DNA of 64,000 bases from Candidatus Fukatsuia endosymbiont of Tuberolachnus salignus (GCF_964030845.1 NZ_OZ034983.1:434001-498000); one strand, 5' to 3'; numbered from the stretch's first letter, positions 44,175-52,980 are shown. Made by a program: numbers and translations. Notes: a model not told the origin generated them from the letters alone.

Positions 44175-44654
44175 ATGGTCAGTATTGCAGTCAACCCCAC
44201 AGCGAATGAAGCCGGGATAAAAACTGAACAGCTCATCAAAAACAACGGCTTCTGGCCGGACCTCGATCTCCAGCACTACCGTGATGCCATGCGACAGGAC
44301 GGCACCCTCACCCCGGCACGTTTACTCGAAGCGGCACAGGTTGGCCTCAATGAAACCCATGATCGGCTTGCAGCATGGCGAAAAAAACAACAACAGGCGG
44401 GCTATCCCTCACTGGTTGAGGTGCCTGCGAAGCAGGTAGGCAATGAAAGTAGCTGCCTGCTCCTCTACCGCCGTGCTGTCTATTGCCTGATACAGGCCAC
44501 AGTAACGGAACGGTTTCGCAGCGTTGATGCCACGGCCTCGGGCACGAAACGGGCAGAAGCACGGGAAGAGACGATTGATCACCTCCGCCGTGATGCGGCT
44601 TGGGCAATCCAGGACATACAAGGCTTCACTCGCACCACCATTGAGCTGATTTAA
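44175..44654 (+). CDS. L: Head completion protein (P2 gpL), prophage B
   Basis: The 159-residue protein differs from prophage A at about ten places near the N-terminus and is identical afterwards. AGGAGAAAC precedes the ATG. The 188-bp gap between M and L is longer than in prophage A and contains DNA not found there; I see no gene in it. Confidence 0.88.
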   Translation: MVSIAVNPTANEAGIKTEQLIKNNGFWPDLDLQHYRDAMRQDGTLTPARLLEAAQVGLNETHDRLAAWRKKQQQAGYPSLVEVPAKQVGNESSCLLLYRRAVYCLIQATVTERFRSVDATASGTKRAEAREETIDHLRRDAAWAIQDIQGFTRTTIELI

Positions 44655-44730
44655 CGTTAAACACGTTTAATCTTGAACACATTTAACCCTGAACCATTTT
44701 AATCTCGAACGCATTTAAACATGGAACCCA
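44650..44730. repeat. Tandem array of five ~16-bp units between L and X (B)
   Basis: The units are TTTAACGTTAAACACG, TTTAATCTTGAACACA, TTTAACCCTGAACCAT, TTTAATCTCGAACGCA and TTTAAACATGGAACCCA. The array is the same in prophage A and overlaps the L stop codon. Confidence 0.85.
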
Positions 44731-44752
44731 TTAATCACTTTGAGCGACGGTC

Positions 44753-44950
44753 ATGAAAATCTTTGCACAGCAAAACGACACGGTAGACGCCTTATGCTGG
44801 CGTTATTACCAGCGTACCGAAGGCATCACCGAACAGGCCTTCGCCATCAACCCGGGGCTGGCTGACCAAGGATCACACTTACCGCACGGCTACGCCGTAG
44901 AGATGCCCGATCCGACACCTTCTCCCCTCAAACAACATCTCCAACTGTGA
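44753..44950 (+). CDS. X: Tail protein X (P2 gpX), prophage B
   Basis: The 65-residue protein starts MKIFAQQNDTVDALCWRYYQ. It is the same family as 153-356 of prophage A, with substitutions in the middle, and ends at a TGA where A reads Trp. It lies between L and the lysis genes. Confidence 0.9.
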   Translation: MKIFAQQNDTVDALCWRYYQRTEGITEQAFAINPGLADQGSHLPHGYAVEMPDPTPSPLKQHLQL

Positions 44951-44974
44951 GACTGATACTCGGAAAAACACCGC

Positions 44975-45226
44975 ATGGACAGACACACTTCTTGGCTTTC
45001 TTATTCATCGGCTTGGCTGCTGACCTGTTTGGGCGCGTGGACGTTACAGGACTGGGCAACGCTGATCGGCGTCGCGTTGGCAATGGGGACTTACCTCAAT
45101 AACCGTTACTACAAACGGCGTGAAGATCAACGTCAACAGGAAATCCACGCACTCCAGCGCCAACAGCTGACTGAACACCAACGTACACAACGCACTCAAG
45201 GTGGTCAGAATGCGCCCACTCAGTAA
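44975..45226 (+). CDS. Y: Holin (P2 Y-like), prophage B
   Basis: The 83-residue protein has two hydrophobic stretches (SSAWLLTCLGAW and WATLIGVALAMGTYL) and a charged C-terminal tail rich in Gln and Arg, typical of phage holins. It controls the time of lysis by opening the inner membrane. Its end overlaps the endolysin start. Confidence 0.82.
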   Translation: MDRHTSWLSYSSAWLLTCLGAWTLQDWATLIGVALAMGTYLNNRYYKRREDQRQQEIHALQRQQLTEHQRTQRTQGGQNAPTQ

Positions 45227-45728
45227 AAAAATCCAGACCTTAATCGTAGCCGGTGCCAGTACTGCGATCCTGCTCGCACAATTCTTGCGAGAAAAAGAAG
45301 GCAACCGGCTCAGCGCCTATCAGGATGGTGCCAAGATGTGGACGATTTGCCGTGGTGCGACCTGGGTTGATGGGCAGCCGGTGAGACAAGGGCTGCAACT
45401 CAGTCGCGAAAAATGCGAGCAGGTTAACAAATTTGAAGTGGATAAGGCGATTGCCTGGGTCGAACACCATATCAAGGTACCCTTAACCGACGTACAGAAA
45501 GCCGGTATTGCTTCGTTTTGCCCGTACAACATCGGCGCAGGTAAATGCACGGCATCCACTTTTTATCGCAAACTCAATGCCGGTGACACCCTCGGAGCCT
45601 GTGCAGAAATTAAACGCTGGATCTTCGATGGCGGTAAAGATTGTCGCATTCGAGCCAATAACTGTGCGGGTCAGCCTCTCAGACGCGCACAGGAAAGTGT
45701 ACTCAGCTGTTGGGGGTTAGATGCTTAA
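45210..45728 (+). CDS. Endolysin, GH24 lysozyme with signal-anchor (SAR-type)
   Basis: From MRPLSKKIQTLIVAG the protein has 172 residues. A weakly hydrophobic N-terminal segment (residues 8-26, rich in Ala and Gly) looks like a signal-anchor-release domain. The catalytic triad fits the T4/P21 pattern: Glu30, Asp39 and Thr45 in EGNRLSAYQDGAKMWT. It degrades murein in the periplasm. This differs from the P2 K endolysin, so the lysis cassette is a mosaic. Confidence 0.9.
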   Translation: MRPLSKKIQTLIVAGASTAILLAQFLREKEGNRLSAYQDGAKMWTICRGATWVDGQPVRQGLQLSREKCEQVNKFEVDKAIAWVEHHIKVPLTDVQKAGIASFCPYNIGAGKCTASTFYRKLNAGDTLGACAEIKRWIFDGGKDCRIRANNCAGQPLRRAQESVLSCWGLDA

Positions 45729-46191
45729 TCGACTCGTTACCGGCGTACTGGTACTGATTTTTAGCGGATTACTCCTCACGGCTTTTTATTATCACGAAGA
45801 AACCGTAGAAAAGGATATCGCCATCAAAACAATCACCCAAGAGCGCGATACGGCCTTTTCCCTTATCCAGGCACTGGAAAAACAGCGCCAACAGCTCGCG
45901 GCCATTGACAGTCACTATACACAGGAATTAACCGATGCCAAAACTCAGCTGGCTGCCCTTGAACGTGATATTAATGATAAGCACCGTAGGATGCAGCTCA
46001 ACGCCACTTGCCCCAAACCCGTGCCCCACGCCGCCACCGCCGCCCGCCTGGATGATGGTACCCGCGCCAGACTTAACGACACCGCTATCAAACATTATTT
46101 CCATCTCCGAGAACGTATCAAAACCGCAACTCAGCAAATAGCGGGATTACAGGCTTACATTCAAACAGTGTGCTTAACTCACCCAGGATAA
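45721..46191 (+). CDS. Inner-membrane spanin subunit (Rz/LysB-like)
   Basis: The 156-residue protein has an N-terminal membrane anchor (LVTGVLVLIFSGLLLTAFYY) and a long, coiled-coil-like periplasmic region (RDTAFSLIQALEKQRQQ). It overlaps the endolysin by eight bases and contains the Rz1-type gene in another frame. By family knowledge it joins with the outer-membrane spanin to disrupt the outer membrane at lysis. Confidence 0.88.
   Translation: MLNRLVTGVLVLIFSGLLLTAFYYHEETVEKDIAIKTITQERDTAFSLIQALEKQRQQLAAIDSHYTQELTDAKTQLAALERDINDKHRRMQLNATCPKPVPHAATAARLDDGTRARLNDTAIKHYFHLRERIKTATQQIAGLQAYIQTVCLTHPG
45935..46141 (+). CDS. Outer-membrane spanin lipoprotein (Rz1/LysC-like), nested
   Basis: This 68-residue frame lies wholly inside the Rz-like gene. 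It has a signal peptide ending in a lipobox (STVGC, Cys at about residue 20) and a proline-rich stretch (CPTPPPPPAW), the two hallmarks of Rz1. The nested arrangement is typical of spanin genes, so I consider it real despite the overlap. Confidence 0.85.
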   Translation: MPKLSWLPLNVILMISTVGCSSTPLAPNPCPTPPPPPAWMMVPAPDLTTPLSNIISISENVSKPQLSK

Positions 46192-46197
46192 CCCGCG

Positions 46198-46665
46198 ATG
46201 TTAAAACCCACTTTGCTAAGAAAGGCACTGACAGATGCCGTGCCTTATCTCAAACAAAATCCCGATAGCTTGCATATTTTTATTGATCGGGGCGCTATTG
46301 TCTCCACATTGGCGTCGTCCCTGTCCTTTGAATACCAATACACCCTCAATCTGATCATCACCGATTATGCAGACGACGCCGATACCCTGTTTGTACCTAT
46401 TTTACACTGGTTACGCACCCATCAGCCCGACATCATGGCGCAACATGCTACCCGCGCAGAAGGACTGACCTTTGAAGCCGATCATTTAAACAACAGCCTG
46501 CGTGATATCAGCATTAATCTCAGACTGACCGAACGGGTCATCGTCAAAGAAGAACAGGGCGTCTTACAGGTCACCCATCTGGATGAACCGCCTGACCCTG
46601 ATACGACACACCGCCGTTATGAACTCTTTATCAAAGAGGAAAAAGTGGCACAATGGCAACAATAA
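46198..46665 (+). CDS. R: Tail completion protein R (P2 gpR)
   Basis: The 155-residue protein (MLKPTLLRKALTDAVPYLKQ) is the same length as P2 gpR and shares its N-terminal LHIFIDRGAIVSTLASSLSF-like pattern. It is needed for tail completion. It overlaps S by 13 bases. Confidence 0.9.
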   Translation: MLKPTLLRKALTDAVPYLKQNPDSLHIFIDRGAIVSTLASSLSFEYQYTLNLIITDYADDADTLFVPILHWLRTHQPDIMAQHATRAEGLTFEADHLNNSLRDISINLRLTERVIVKEEQGVLQVTHLDEPPDPDTTHRRYELFIKEEKVAQWQQ

Positions 46666-47108
46666 ATACCCGCGATCAGCTCAGCCAGGCACTCGCCAAC
46701 CTGTTGAAGCAATTATCACCAGCCAGTAGGAAATCTTTCACGCGCCAGATAGCCAAAAAGCTACGGGAACGGCAAAAACAGCGCATCCAAGCACAACAGG
46801 AACCCGACGGTACCCCGTTTGCACCGCGCAAGAAAAAACGCCGTGACAAAAACGGACGTATTAAACGCAAAATGTTCAGCAAATTACGTACAGCCCGGTT
46901 TTTAAAGAGCCACAGTAACGCCCATGAAGCCATGGTGAGTTTTGCAAGCCAAGTCACACAAGTAGCACGGGTACATCATTATGGTCTGCGGGATAAAGTA
47001 ACACGCAACGGCGTGACCGTACGTTACGAAAGCCGCCCGTTATTGGGGTTGACTGACAGGGATATTGACGAGATCACTGATCTCGCGTTGGCACATCTGG
47101 TGGGTTAA
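46653..47108 (+). CDS. S: Tail completion protein S (P2 gpS)
   Basis: The 151-residue protein is very basic at its centre (PRKKKRRDKNGRIKRKMF) and ends in DIDEITDLALAHLVG, like P2 gpS (150 residues), a virion morphogenesis protein for head-tail joining. A toxin-antitoxin pair is inserted between it and V. Confidence 0.9.
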   Translation: MATINTRDQLSQALANLLKQLSPASRKSFTRQIAKKLRERQKQRIQAQQEPDGTPFAPRKKKRRDKNGRIKRKMFSKLRTARFLKSHSNAHEAMVSFASQVTQVARVHHYGLRDKVTRNGVTVRYESRPLLGLTDRDIDEITDLALAHLVG

Positions 47109-47127
47109 AGCAGTCCTACCGGCAAAA

Positions 47128-47412
47128 TCAAAGATCGACAGCACGGATATCCAGTTTAGAGCCACATGCAGAAGCATAACGTTCCAATGTGTGAATGCTT
47201 GCCTTTATCACATTCTGTTCAATCCGGGTGACTACAGGGGGAGTAACTCCCATGCGTAGCGCAATTTCAGTTCTGGTTATACCTGCTTTTTCCCTAATAC
47301 TTTGTAACATAAGGGCAAGTTCTGCCTCGCGGTGGGCTTCTTCATAGGCGAGCAAGGAGAGTGGATCACTTAATAATTTAGCTCTAACTTCTGCGTGGCG
47401 TATACCTTTCAT
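47128..47412 (-). CDS. HigA-like antitoxin within the tail gene cluster
   Basis: The 94-residue XRE protein has a helix-turn-helix in SIREKAGITRTEIALRMGVTPPVVTRIE. It overlaps the toxin gene by four bases. It is on the strand opposite to the late genes, as expected of a lysogeny-expressed cargo pair. Two pieces of a close relative lie at 57750-57811 and 58338-58440. Confidence 0.82.
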   Translation of the reverse strand: MKGIRHAEVRAKLLSDPLSLLAYEEAHREAELALMLQSIREKAGITRTEIALRMGVTPPVVTRIEQNVIKASIHTLERYASACGSKLDIRAVDL

Positions 47413-47724
47413 TCTGTAAACTCCTTGAGTCTGTTAAAAGCGATTGCCATTTCTTTCGGCGGGGTCTTAGGGGTTTTCTTCACAAAGGATCTTAATATGT
47501 ATATTCGACGACCTTTAGCAAAGGCGTAAATAGTTCGAGCGATATCACCTCCCCCTACACGCAGTTCGAATAAACCATCACGCAATGAATCGCTTAACGG
47601 GTATCTCAAACGATTGCCTTCTTTCTCTAGTCTATCAAGTAGGTAAGCTGTTTTACCTTTAAGTGGAGCGGGTAAGTCCTCAAGTTCCTGGACTGCTTCA
47701 GAATGATAAATAAGTTCGAACATT
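47409..47724 (-). CDS. HigB/RelE-like toxin within the tail gene cluster
   Basis: From MFELIYHSEAVQELEDLPA the protein has 104 residues. It belongs to the phage Gp49/HigB group (LFELRVGGGDIARTIYAFAKGRRIYILRSFVKK). I start at this ATG because GGAGAAGG lies just upstream. It precedes the antitoxin gene, and the operator-like palindrome at 47766-47789 lies in front of it. Confidence 0.82.
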
Positions 47725-47765
47725 AGCCTTCTCCCTGATGACAATGTTTATTTTAGTCTATTCAT

Positions 47766-47789
47766 TAAATTAGCACAAATGCTAATTTA
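47766..47789. promoter_or_regulatory. Palindromic operator of HigBA-like operon
   Basis: TAAATTAGC-ACAAAT-GCTAATTTA is a perfect nine-base inverted repeat 42 bases upstream of the toxin start. Such symmetry is typical of autoregulated antitoxin operators. Confidence 0.65.
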
Positions 47790-47836
47790 TTTTAAAAATA
47801 ACATTTTATATTTTCTGAGCATAACTTCACTTCCTC

Positions 47837-47854
47837 TGTCTCACCCCTCACACA
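47837..47854 (+). promoter_or_regulatory. Candidate Ogr/Delta site upstream of V
   Basis: TGTCTCACCCCTCACACA fits TGT-N12-ACA. P2 has its PV late promoter in front of V. The distance to the V start is short (46 bases), so the exact promoter is uncertain; a second match lies at 47875-47892. Confidence 0.4.
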
Positions 47855-47900
47855 ACGCCGATCACATGCCCGAATGTCACCCACGCGGCACACTGACGGC

Positions 47901-48494
47901 ATGAAAACCTTCAATCATGCAGAATATCAACGCCTGCTGGCAAACCTGATCCGGATTGGCACGGTATCTGCCGTGGATACGGCTCAAGGACGGTGCCGCG
48001 TAAAAACCGGTGATTTAGAAACCGACTGGCTAAACTGGCTCACGTTACGTGCAGGGCGTGTCAAAAGCTGGTCTGCACCCTCGGTGGGTGAACAAGTCCT
48101 GATCCTCAGTCTGGGTGGCGAACTGACCACCGCATTTGTTTTACCGGCGGTCTTTTCCGATGTTAACCCAGCGCCTTCGGTTTCAGCGGATGCGATCATG
48201 CTGACTTTCCCGGACGGTGCTCACTTTGCCTATGAGCCAAAAACCAGCCACTTAGTGCTAACAGGCATCAAAACTGCAACGATAACCGCCGCTAGTGCCA
48301 TCACCCTGGATACCCCGGTTGTCACCTGCACACAACAGCTGATCACCGACCGCTTACAGGTTAATCAGGGTGGCAAAATCACCGGAGAATTCACCCACAG
48401 CGGGGGTAACCTGACCTCTAACGGTATCACCCTGCACCGCCATCAATACAGCGGGGTAAAAAGTGGCGGCAATAACAGTGGGAACCCCCGATGA
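47901..48494 (+). CDS. V: Baseplate assembly/spike protein V (P2 gpV)
   Basis: From MKTFNHAEYQRLLANLIRIG the protein has 197 residues, close to P2 gpV (211). It has an OB-fold-like start (GTVSAVDTAQGRCRVKTGDL) and a C-terminal beta-rich spike with repeated TxxTxxG patterns and the metal-binding-like HRHQYSG. It forms the membrane-piercing tip of the tail. The start could also lie nine codons earlier. Confidence 0.9.
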   Translation: MKTFNHAEYQRLLANLIRIGTVSAVDTAQGRCRVKTGDLETDWLNWLTLRAGRVKSWSAPSVGEQVLILSLGGELTTAFVLPAVFSDVNPAPSVSADAIMLTFPDGAHFAYEPKTSHLVLTGIKTATITAASAITLDTPVVTCTQQLITDRLQVNQGGKITGEFTHSGGNLTSNGITLHRHQYSGVKSGGNNSGNPR

Positions 48495-48838
48495 CGTACC
48501 TTGGTATGCACCGCCACAGTGGTCAAGCGATCAGCGACATCGCGCATATTCGCCAATCGATCAGTGACATTCTCATCACCCCACAAGGCTCACGGGTGAT
48601 GCGCCGTGCTTACGGTTCGCTGCTCTCAACCCTGATCGACAGCCCGCAGAGTCCGGCACTGCGCCTCAGAATGATGGCCGCCATTTACAGTGCCTTATTA
48701 CGTTGGGAAAACCGCCTCACCCTGAGCGCCATCGACATTACCTCTGATAGCAACGGTACGATGACAATCGACCTGTGCGGCCATCGCAGTGATACCGGGG
48801 TTCCTCTCAGGCTCTCCTTACCGATAGGAGGAAAATAA
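48491..48838 (+). CDS. W: Baseplate protein W (P2 gpW)
   Basis: The 115-residue protein has the exact length of P2 gpW and its signature ISDIAHIRQSISDILITPQGSRVMRRAYGS, related to T4 gp25. It overlaps V by four bases and J by one. Confidence 0.94.
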   Translation: MTYLGMHRHSGQAISDIAHIRQSISDILITPQGSRVMRRAYGSLLSTLIDSPQSPALRLRMMAAIYSALLRWENRLTLSAIDITSDSNGTMTIDLCGHRSDTGVPLRLSLPIGGK

Positions 48839-49746
48839 TGCCTAACCTGGATTTAAGCTTACTGCCGGCCCCCCAGGTGGTAGAACCGCTGGATTTTGAA
48901 ACGCTCCTCAAGCAGCGTAAAGCGCAGTTTATTGCCTTATCGCCCCCAGAACAGCAAGCGGCGATTAGCCAGACGCTCAACTATGAATCCGAGCCGATCA
49001 CCAAACTACTGCAAGAAAACACCTACCGCGAATTACTATTACGCCAACGGATCAACGAAGCCGCGCAAGCCACCCTGTTGGCCTATGCCAAAGACGCCGA
49101 TCTCGATCAGATTGGCGCCAACTACCAGGTTAAACGCTTAATCCTTCAAGCAGCCAATCCTGACGTTATCCTGCCGCTGGCGTTGATAACAGAAAATGAC
49201 ACCGATTTCCGCCTTCGCATTCAACAGGCCTTTGAAGGCTTAAGTGTTGCTGGTTCGACCGGTGCTTACGAATTTCACGCTCTCAGTGCCGATGGCCGTG
49301 TAGCCGATGCTTCCGCCATCAGTCCCTCGCCAGCTTGCGTGACCCTCACGGTATTATCCAGGGAAAATAACGGCGTCGCCTCAGCAGAGCTGTTAGCTCA
49401 CGTTAACGCGGCACTGAATGATGAAAATATCCGACCGGTGGCGGATCGGCTCACCGTACAATCGGCAACCATTATTGATTACCGCATTGATGCCACGCTC
49501 ACGCTCTACCCTAAACCGGAAGCCGAACCGATCCGCATGGCTGCCGAAAATCGTCTCACTGCCTATATCAGTACGCAACGTCGTTTAGGGCGTGATATCC
49601 GTTTGTCGGCGATTTATGGTGCCCTGCATGTCAAGGGGGTACAGCGGGTAGAACTGGCTGCCCCCTTACGTGATGTGATACTGGATAAAACCCAGGCCGC
49701 CTGGTGCACAGGTTATAGCTTGAAAATAGGCGGCTGTGATGAATAG
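48838..49746 (+). CDS. J: Baseplate assembly protein J (P2 gpJ)
   Basis: The 302-residue protein has the length of P2 gpJ and starts MPNLDLSLLPAPQVVEPLDF. It belongs to the baseplate wedge family (TFIDQI-like ANYQVKRLI near residue 100). GGAGGAAA precedes the ATG. Confidence 0.94.
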   Translation: MPNLDLSLLPAPQVVEPLDFETLLKQRKAQFIALSPPEQQAAISQTLNYESEPITKLLQENTYRELLLRQRINEAAQATLLAYAKDADLDQIGANYQVKRLILQAANPDVILPLALITENDTDFRLRIQQAFEGLSVAGSTGAYEFHALSADGRVADASAISPSPACVTLTVLSRENNGVASAELLAHVNAALNDENIRPVADRLTVQSATIIDYRIDATLTLYPKPEAEPIRMAAENRLTAYISTQRRLGRDIRLSAIYGALHVKGVQRVELAAPLRDVILDKTQAAWCTGYSLKIGGCDE

Positions 49747-49791
49747 CTGTCTGAGATGGGTCAGTTTTTCTTCTTTAACGAGGAGACATTA

Positions 49792-50400
49792 ATGAATAAC
49801 CATTTGTTGCCAGTGGGTTCCTCGGCATTAGAAATCGCAGCCGCTCACGCCTGTGCGGGCTTGAGTGAGATACCGCTTCCCCTGCGCCAATTGTGGGATG
49901 CAGATAACTGCCCGCTCGCGTTGCTCCCTTATCTGGCGTGGGCATGGTCAGTGGATCGCTGGGATGAAAGCTGGTCAGAGGCGACCAAACGGGCGGTGAT
50001 TAAAACCGCCTTTTATGTGCATAAACACAAAGGGACGATTGCAGCACTGCGCCGTATGGTTGAACCGCTCGGCACCCTGATACGGGTTATCGAGTGGTGG
50101 CAAACTAACGACCCCCCTGGGACGTTTCGACTGGATATCGGGGTCATCGAAACCGGTATCACCGAAGCCATGTATGTCGAGCTGGAACGCCTGATTGAGC
50201 AGGCTAAACCCTGTAGCCGCCATCTGATTGGCCTGTCCATCAATCTGGATACACAGGGTTCAGCCTGTGTCGGTGCTGCCTGCTATGAGGGTGATGAACT
50301 CACCGTCTATCCCTATTTCCCTGAAACGATTACCGTCACCGGCACCGCGTATCACGGCGCTGCCGTCCATGTCATTGACAATCTGAGTATCACCTCATGA
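49792..50400 (+). CDS. I: Tail protein I (P2 gpI)
   Basis: From MNNHLLPVGSSALEIAAAHA the protein has 202 residues. The segments LLPYLAWAWSVDRWDESW and EWWQTNDPPGTFRLDIGV are diagnostic of P2 gpI, a baseplate wedge component. I chose the ATG after GGAGACATTA rather than one 12 codons earlier. It overlaps H by four bases. Confidence 0.93.
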   Translation: MNNHLLPVGSSALEIAAAHACAGLSEIPLPLRQLWDADNCPLALLPYLAWAWSVDRWDESWSEATKRAVIKTAFYVHKHKGTIAALRRMVEPLGTLIRVIEWWQTNDPPGTFRLDIGVIETGITEAMYVELERLIEQAKPCSRHLIGLSINLDTQGSACVGAACYEGDELTVYPYFPETITVTGTAYHGAAVHVIDNLSITS

Positions 50401-51782
50401 ACGAAAAATTTTATGCCTTACTGACCCATCAAGGTGCGGCAAAACTGGCCAATGCCACCGCACTGGGAACCCAGCTGAAAATCACACAGATGGCGGTCGG
50501 TGACGGTGGCGGCAGCTTACCCACGCCCGACGCCAGCCAGACCCAGCTTATCGGTGAACGCCGCCGCGCGGCACTGAATTCACTGAGCCTCGATCCCATC
50601 AATACCCATCAACTGATTGCAGAACAAGTGATCCCGGAGACAGAAGGCGGATGGTGGATCCGTGAAATCGGCCTGTTTGACAGCGACGACACCCTTATCG
50701 CGCTGGCTAACTGCCCCGAAACCTACAAACCGCAACTCCAGCAAGGCAGCGGTCGCACGCAAACCTTACGCATGATACTGATTGTCAGCAGCACCGCAGC
50801 TGTCACGCTAAAAATTGATCCGGCAGTGGTATTGGCAACCCGTCAATACGTTGATGACAAGGTAATTGAAGTCAAAGTGTATGCGGATAAATTACTCTCA
50901 GCCCATGAAAAATCCCGCAATCACCCCGATGCGAGTAAAACAGAAAAAGGCTTTGTCACGCTCAGCAGCGCCACTGATAGTGACAGTGAAACCGCTGCCG
51001 CCAGCATGTCTGTTGGCACCACGGCCAACACGCTAATGAAAGGTGATGATACGGGGGTCGTGAGACTAGACAATTGGCAAAAAACCGTTAAGGCCAAAGA
51101 CCTTGACGGTGAGCCGCGTTACACGACTACCATTGATTTTACTGGCCTGAGCACAGAACGCTATTACCCCGTGTGGTGGCAAAACCCAGCGAATGCCGGC
51201 GCAAACAGTTGGCTGACAATCCATCGGCCTTATCATTATGATGGGCATAAAAACCCGTTTGGGGCAGGTGTGACACATTTGGCAGGATTATTGGTGCAAC
51301 TAGAAGGGGGAGATTGCGGTTGGGGCGGCGATGCCCATTATTTGACCATCAAACGTCTTCATCAAAGTTACCGCAAAACGGTCAAAGCCATTCGTTTCCG
51401 CATGCTCAGTGTGGTTCGTCCGGTTGATGGAAACTATCCCCTTCATACAGGTTATACCGCAGGCGCTGTTGCTGACTGTCCGACACGTAGTGGCTGTTAC
51501 TTGCGCGGGGGATTGACCTATTTTGTGACCAGCAATTTTGGTGGGATTTTTTCTTCTCGTGAAGAGGGAAAAGTCGAGATGTCGCGCCATACTACTGCGG
51601 GTGGTGGCAAAACCAAGACCAAAGTTGAAGATGCTGTTCATATTGGTGTGGCCTTTGAAGTCAGATATATGGCGAAATCTTTCGCTGCCAGCGATCCGAA
51701 TTTGGGTGATGACTATGAAGATGCCACCTTGCCATACTCATTGGACTACGACAAACGCTACGAAGCCAAAAAAGGAAGTTAA
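50397..51782 (+). CDS. H: Tail fibre/collar protein (P2 gpH-like)
   Basis: The 461-residue protein has a conserved N-terminal tail-collar region (MNEKFYALLTHQGAAKLANA ... GGWWIREIGLFD) that joins the fibre to the baseplate. Its central region is short, and the C-terminal 220 residues (TTIDFTGLSTERYYPVWWQN onward) are unlike P2 H and probably bind the host receptor. It is much shorter than P2 H (about 669), a common outcome of fibre-tip exchange. Confidence 0.85.
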   Translation: MNEKFYALLTHQGAAKLANATALGTQLKITQMAVGDGGGSLPTPDASQTQLIGERRRAALNSLSLDPINTHQLIAEQVIPETEGGWWIREIGLFDSDDTLIALANCPETYKPQLQQGSGRTQTLRMILIVSSTAAVTLKIDPAVVLATRQYVDDKVIEVKVYADKLLSAHEKSRNHPDASKTEKGFVTLSSATDSDSETAAASMSVGTTANTLMKGDDTGVVRLDNWQKTVKAKDLDGEPRYTTTIDFTGLSTERYYPVWWQNPANAGANSWLTIHRPYHYDGHKNPFGAGVTHLAGLLVQLEGGDCGWGGDAHYLTIKRLHQSYRKTVKAIRFRMLSVVRPVDGNYPLHTGYTAGAVADCPTRSGCYLRGGLTYFVTSNFGGIFSSREEGKVEMSRHTTAGGGKTKTKVEDAVHIGVAFEVRYMAKSFAASDPNLGDDYEDATLPYSLDYDKRYEAKKGS

Positions 51783-51785
51783 CCG

Positions 51786-52103
51786 ATGAACGAACCGCTC
51801 TATCTTGAAACACTCACCGATAAAAATGGCTATCAATACGTCAATGTTCCCGCCGATCCGTATCAACTGACCGAAATGGGTTTTAGCTGGCCGGAAGCGA
51901 TGGCGCTGCATCAACAGGCGTTGACTGCCCGGCAAACGAAAGCTTGTGCTGAAAAGCGCCGTTATTTACTTAGAGAAGCGACGACGAGAATCGCGCCCCT
52001 GCAAGATGCGCTGGAGTTAGGGATTGCTACTGAGGACGAGATAGCAGCGCTTAACGCCTGGAAACACTACCGCGTGGCGTTAAATCGGCTGGATATAGCG
52101 TAG
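51786..52103 (+). CDS. Tail fibre assembly protein (P2 gpG/caudoviral TAP-like)
   Basis: The 105-residue protein ends [17 protein letters not shown], the typical C-terminus of fibre assembly chaperones. It is shorter than P2 gpG because it lacks the usual N-terminal region. The stop codon TAG coincides with the TA target at the left tip of IS630b, so the true end may have been altered by the insertion. It is the last prophage B gene; FI, FII, E, T, U, D and ogr are missing. Confidence 0.8.
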   Translation: MNEPLYLETLTDKNGYQYVNVPADPYQLTEMGFSWPEAMALHQQALTARQTKACAEKRRYLLREATTRIAPLQDALELGIATEDEIAALNAWKHYRVALNRLDIA

Positions 52104-52980
52104 GCTGTATAAATTGATGTATAATTTCAAGATGACTTATCCATTAAAATTTCGCCAACATGTATTGGCTATTAAAGAGCAAGAAAAGCTTACATATGCC
52201 CAAACGGCCACACGTTTTTGTATTGGGACCGCAAGTCTGATGCGCTGGGCTAAACGAATAGAACCTTGTCTGACACGTGATAAACCCGCCAGTAAAATAG
52301 CTCGAGCGGCGTTGATTCTTGATGTGGAAACCTACCCTGACGCGTCTCAATACGAGCGAGCCCAACGTATGGGAGTGAGCGCTAGAGGTATCTGCCATGC
52401 GTTGAAACGGGCAGGGTTTAGCTATAAAAAAAACATTTTATCATCCAAAAGCCAACGCCCAATCCCGAGAAGATTTTCAGATCAAGATCCAGGCCTATGA
52501 AGCCAGCGAGACCCCTATTATTTACGTTGATGAAAGCGGTTTTGCTCATGACATGCCCCGCCTCTACGGCTATTGAGCTAAAGGTAAGCGGTGTTACGGT
52601 CAACATGATTGGCACGCTAAAGCATGTACCAATGTCATTGGCGCTCAGCTTAACGGAAAATTAACCACCGTTTGTGCCTTTGAATACAATATCAATAGCG
52701 ATATTTTTCATGCGTGGGTAACCCAAGACTGACTGCCAAAAATCCCTCAAGGGGCTGTTATCGTGATGGATAATGTGAGCTTTCACAAACGCCAGGATAT
52801 CCAGTCTACTAGACAAAAATCTGGTTTTATTCTGGAATATCTCCCGACGTATTCTCCTGACCTCAACCCGATTGAGCACAAATGGGCTCAGGCTAAAGCC
52901 CTTCGTAGGAAACGACAATGCGATATCGACACTCTCTTTTCTGACCCTTTATTTTGAATCAATTTATACGGCTACAGCCA
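52103..52980 (+). mobile_element. IS630-family element IS630b, copy 1, defective transposase
   Basis: The element has terminal inverted repeats of the form GGCTGTATAAATTGAT / ATCAATTTATACGGCTACAGCC and lies between TA dinucleotides. The first frame (MTYPLKFRQHVLAIKEQEKL) runs to about 52435, where the translation moves to the -1 frame at a run of eight As. The second part carries the DDE core (IIYVDESGF, VIVMDNVSFHKR, SPDLNPIEHKWAQ). It is interrupted by TGA after RLYGY and by another TGA near 52732. It is distinct from IS630a. Confidence 0.85.

Noticed and set aside
44650..44730. Repeat array considered as a CRISPR
   Set aside because: The units are directly adjacent with no spacers and are only 16 bp; no cas genes are present in the window.
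47875..47892. Second TGT-N12-ACA match upstream of V
   Set aside because: It is too close to the start codon of V to act at the usual distance, and chance matches to six fixed bases are common.
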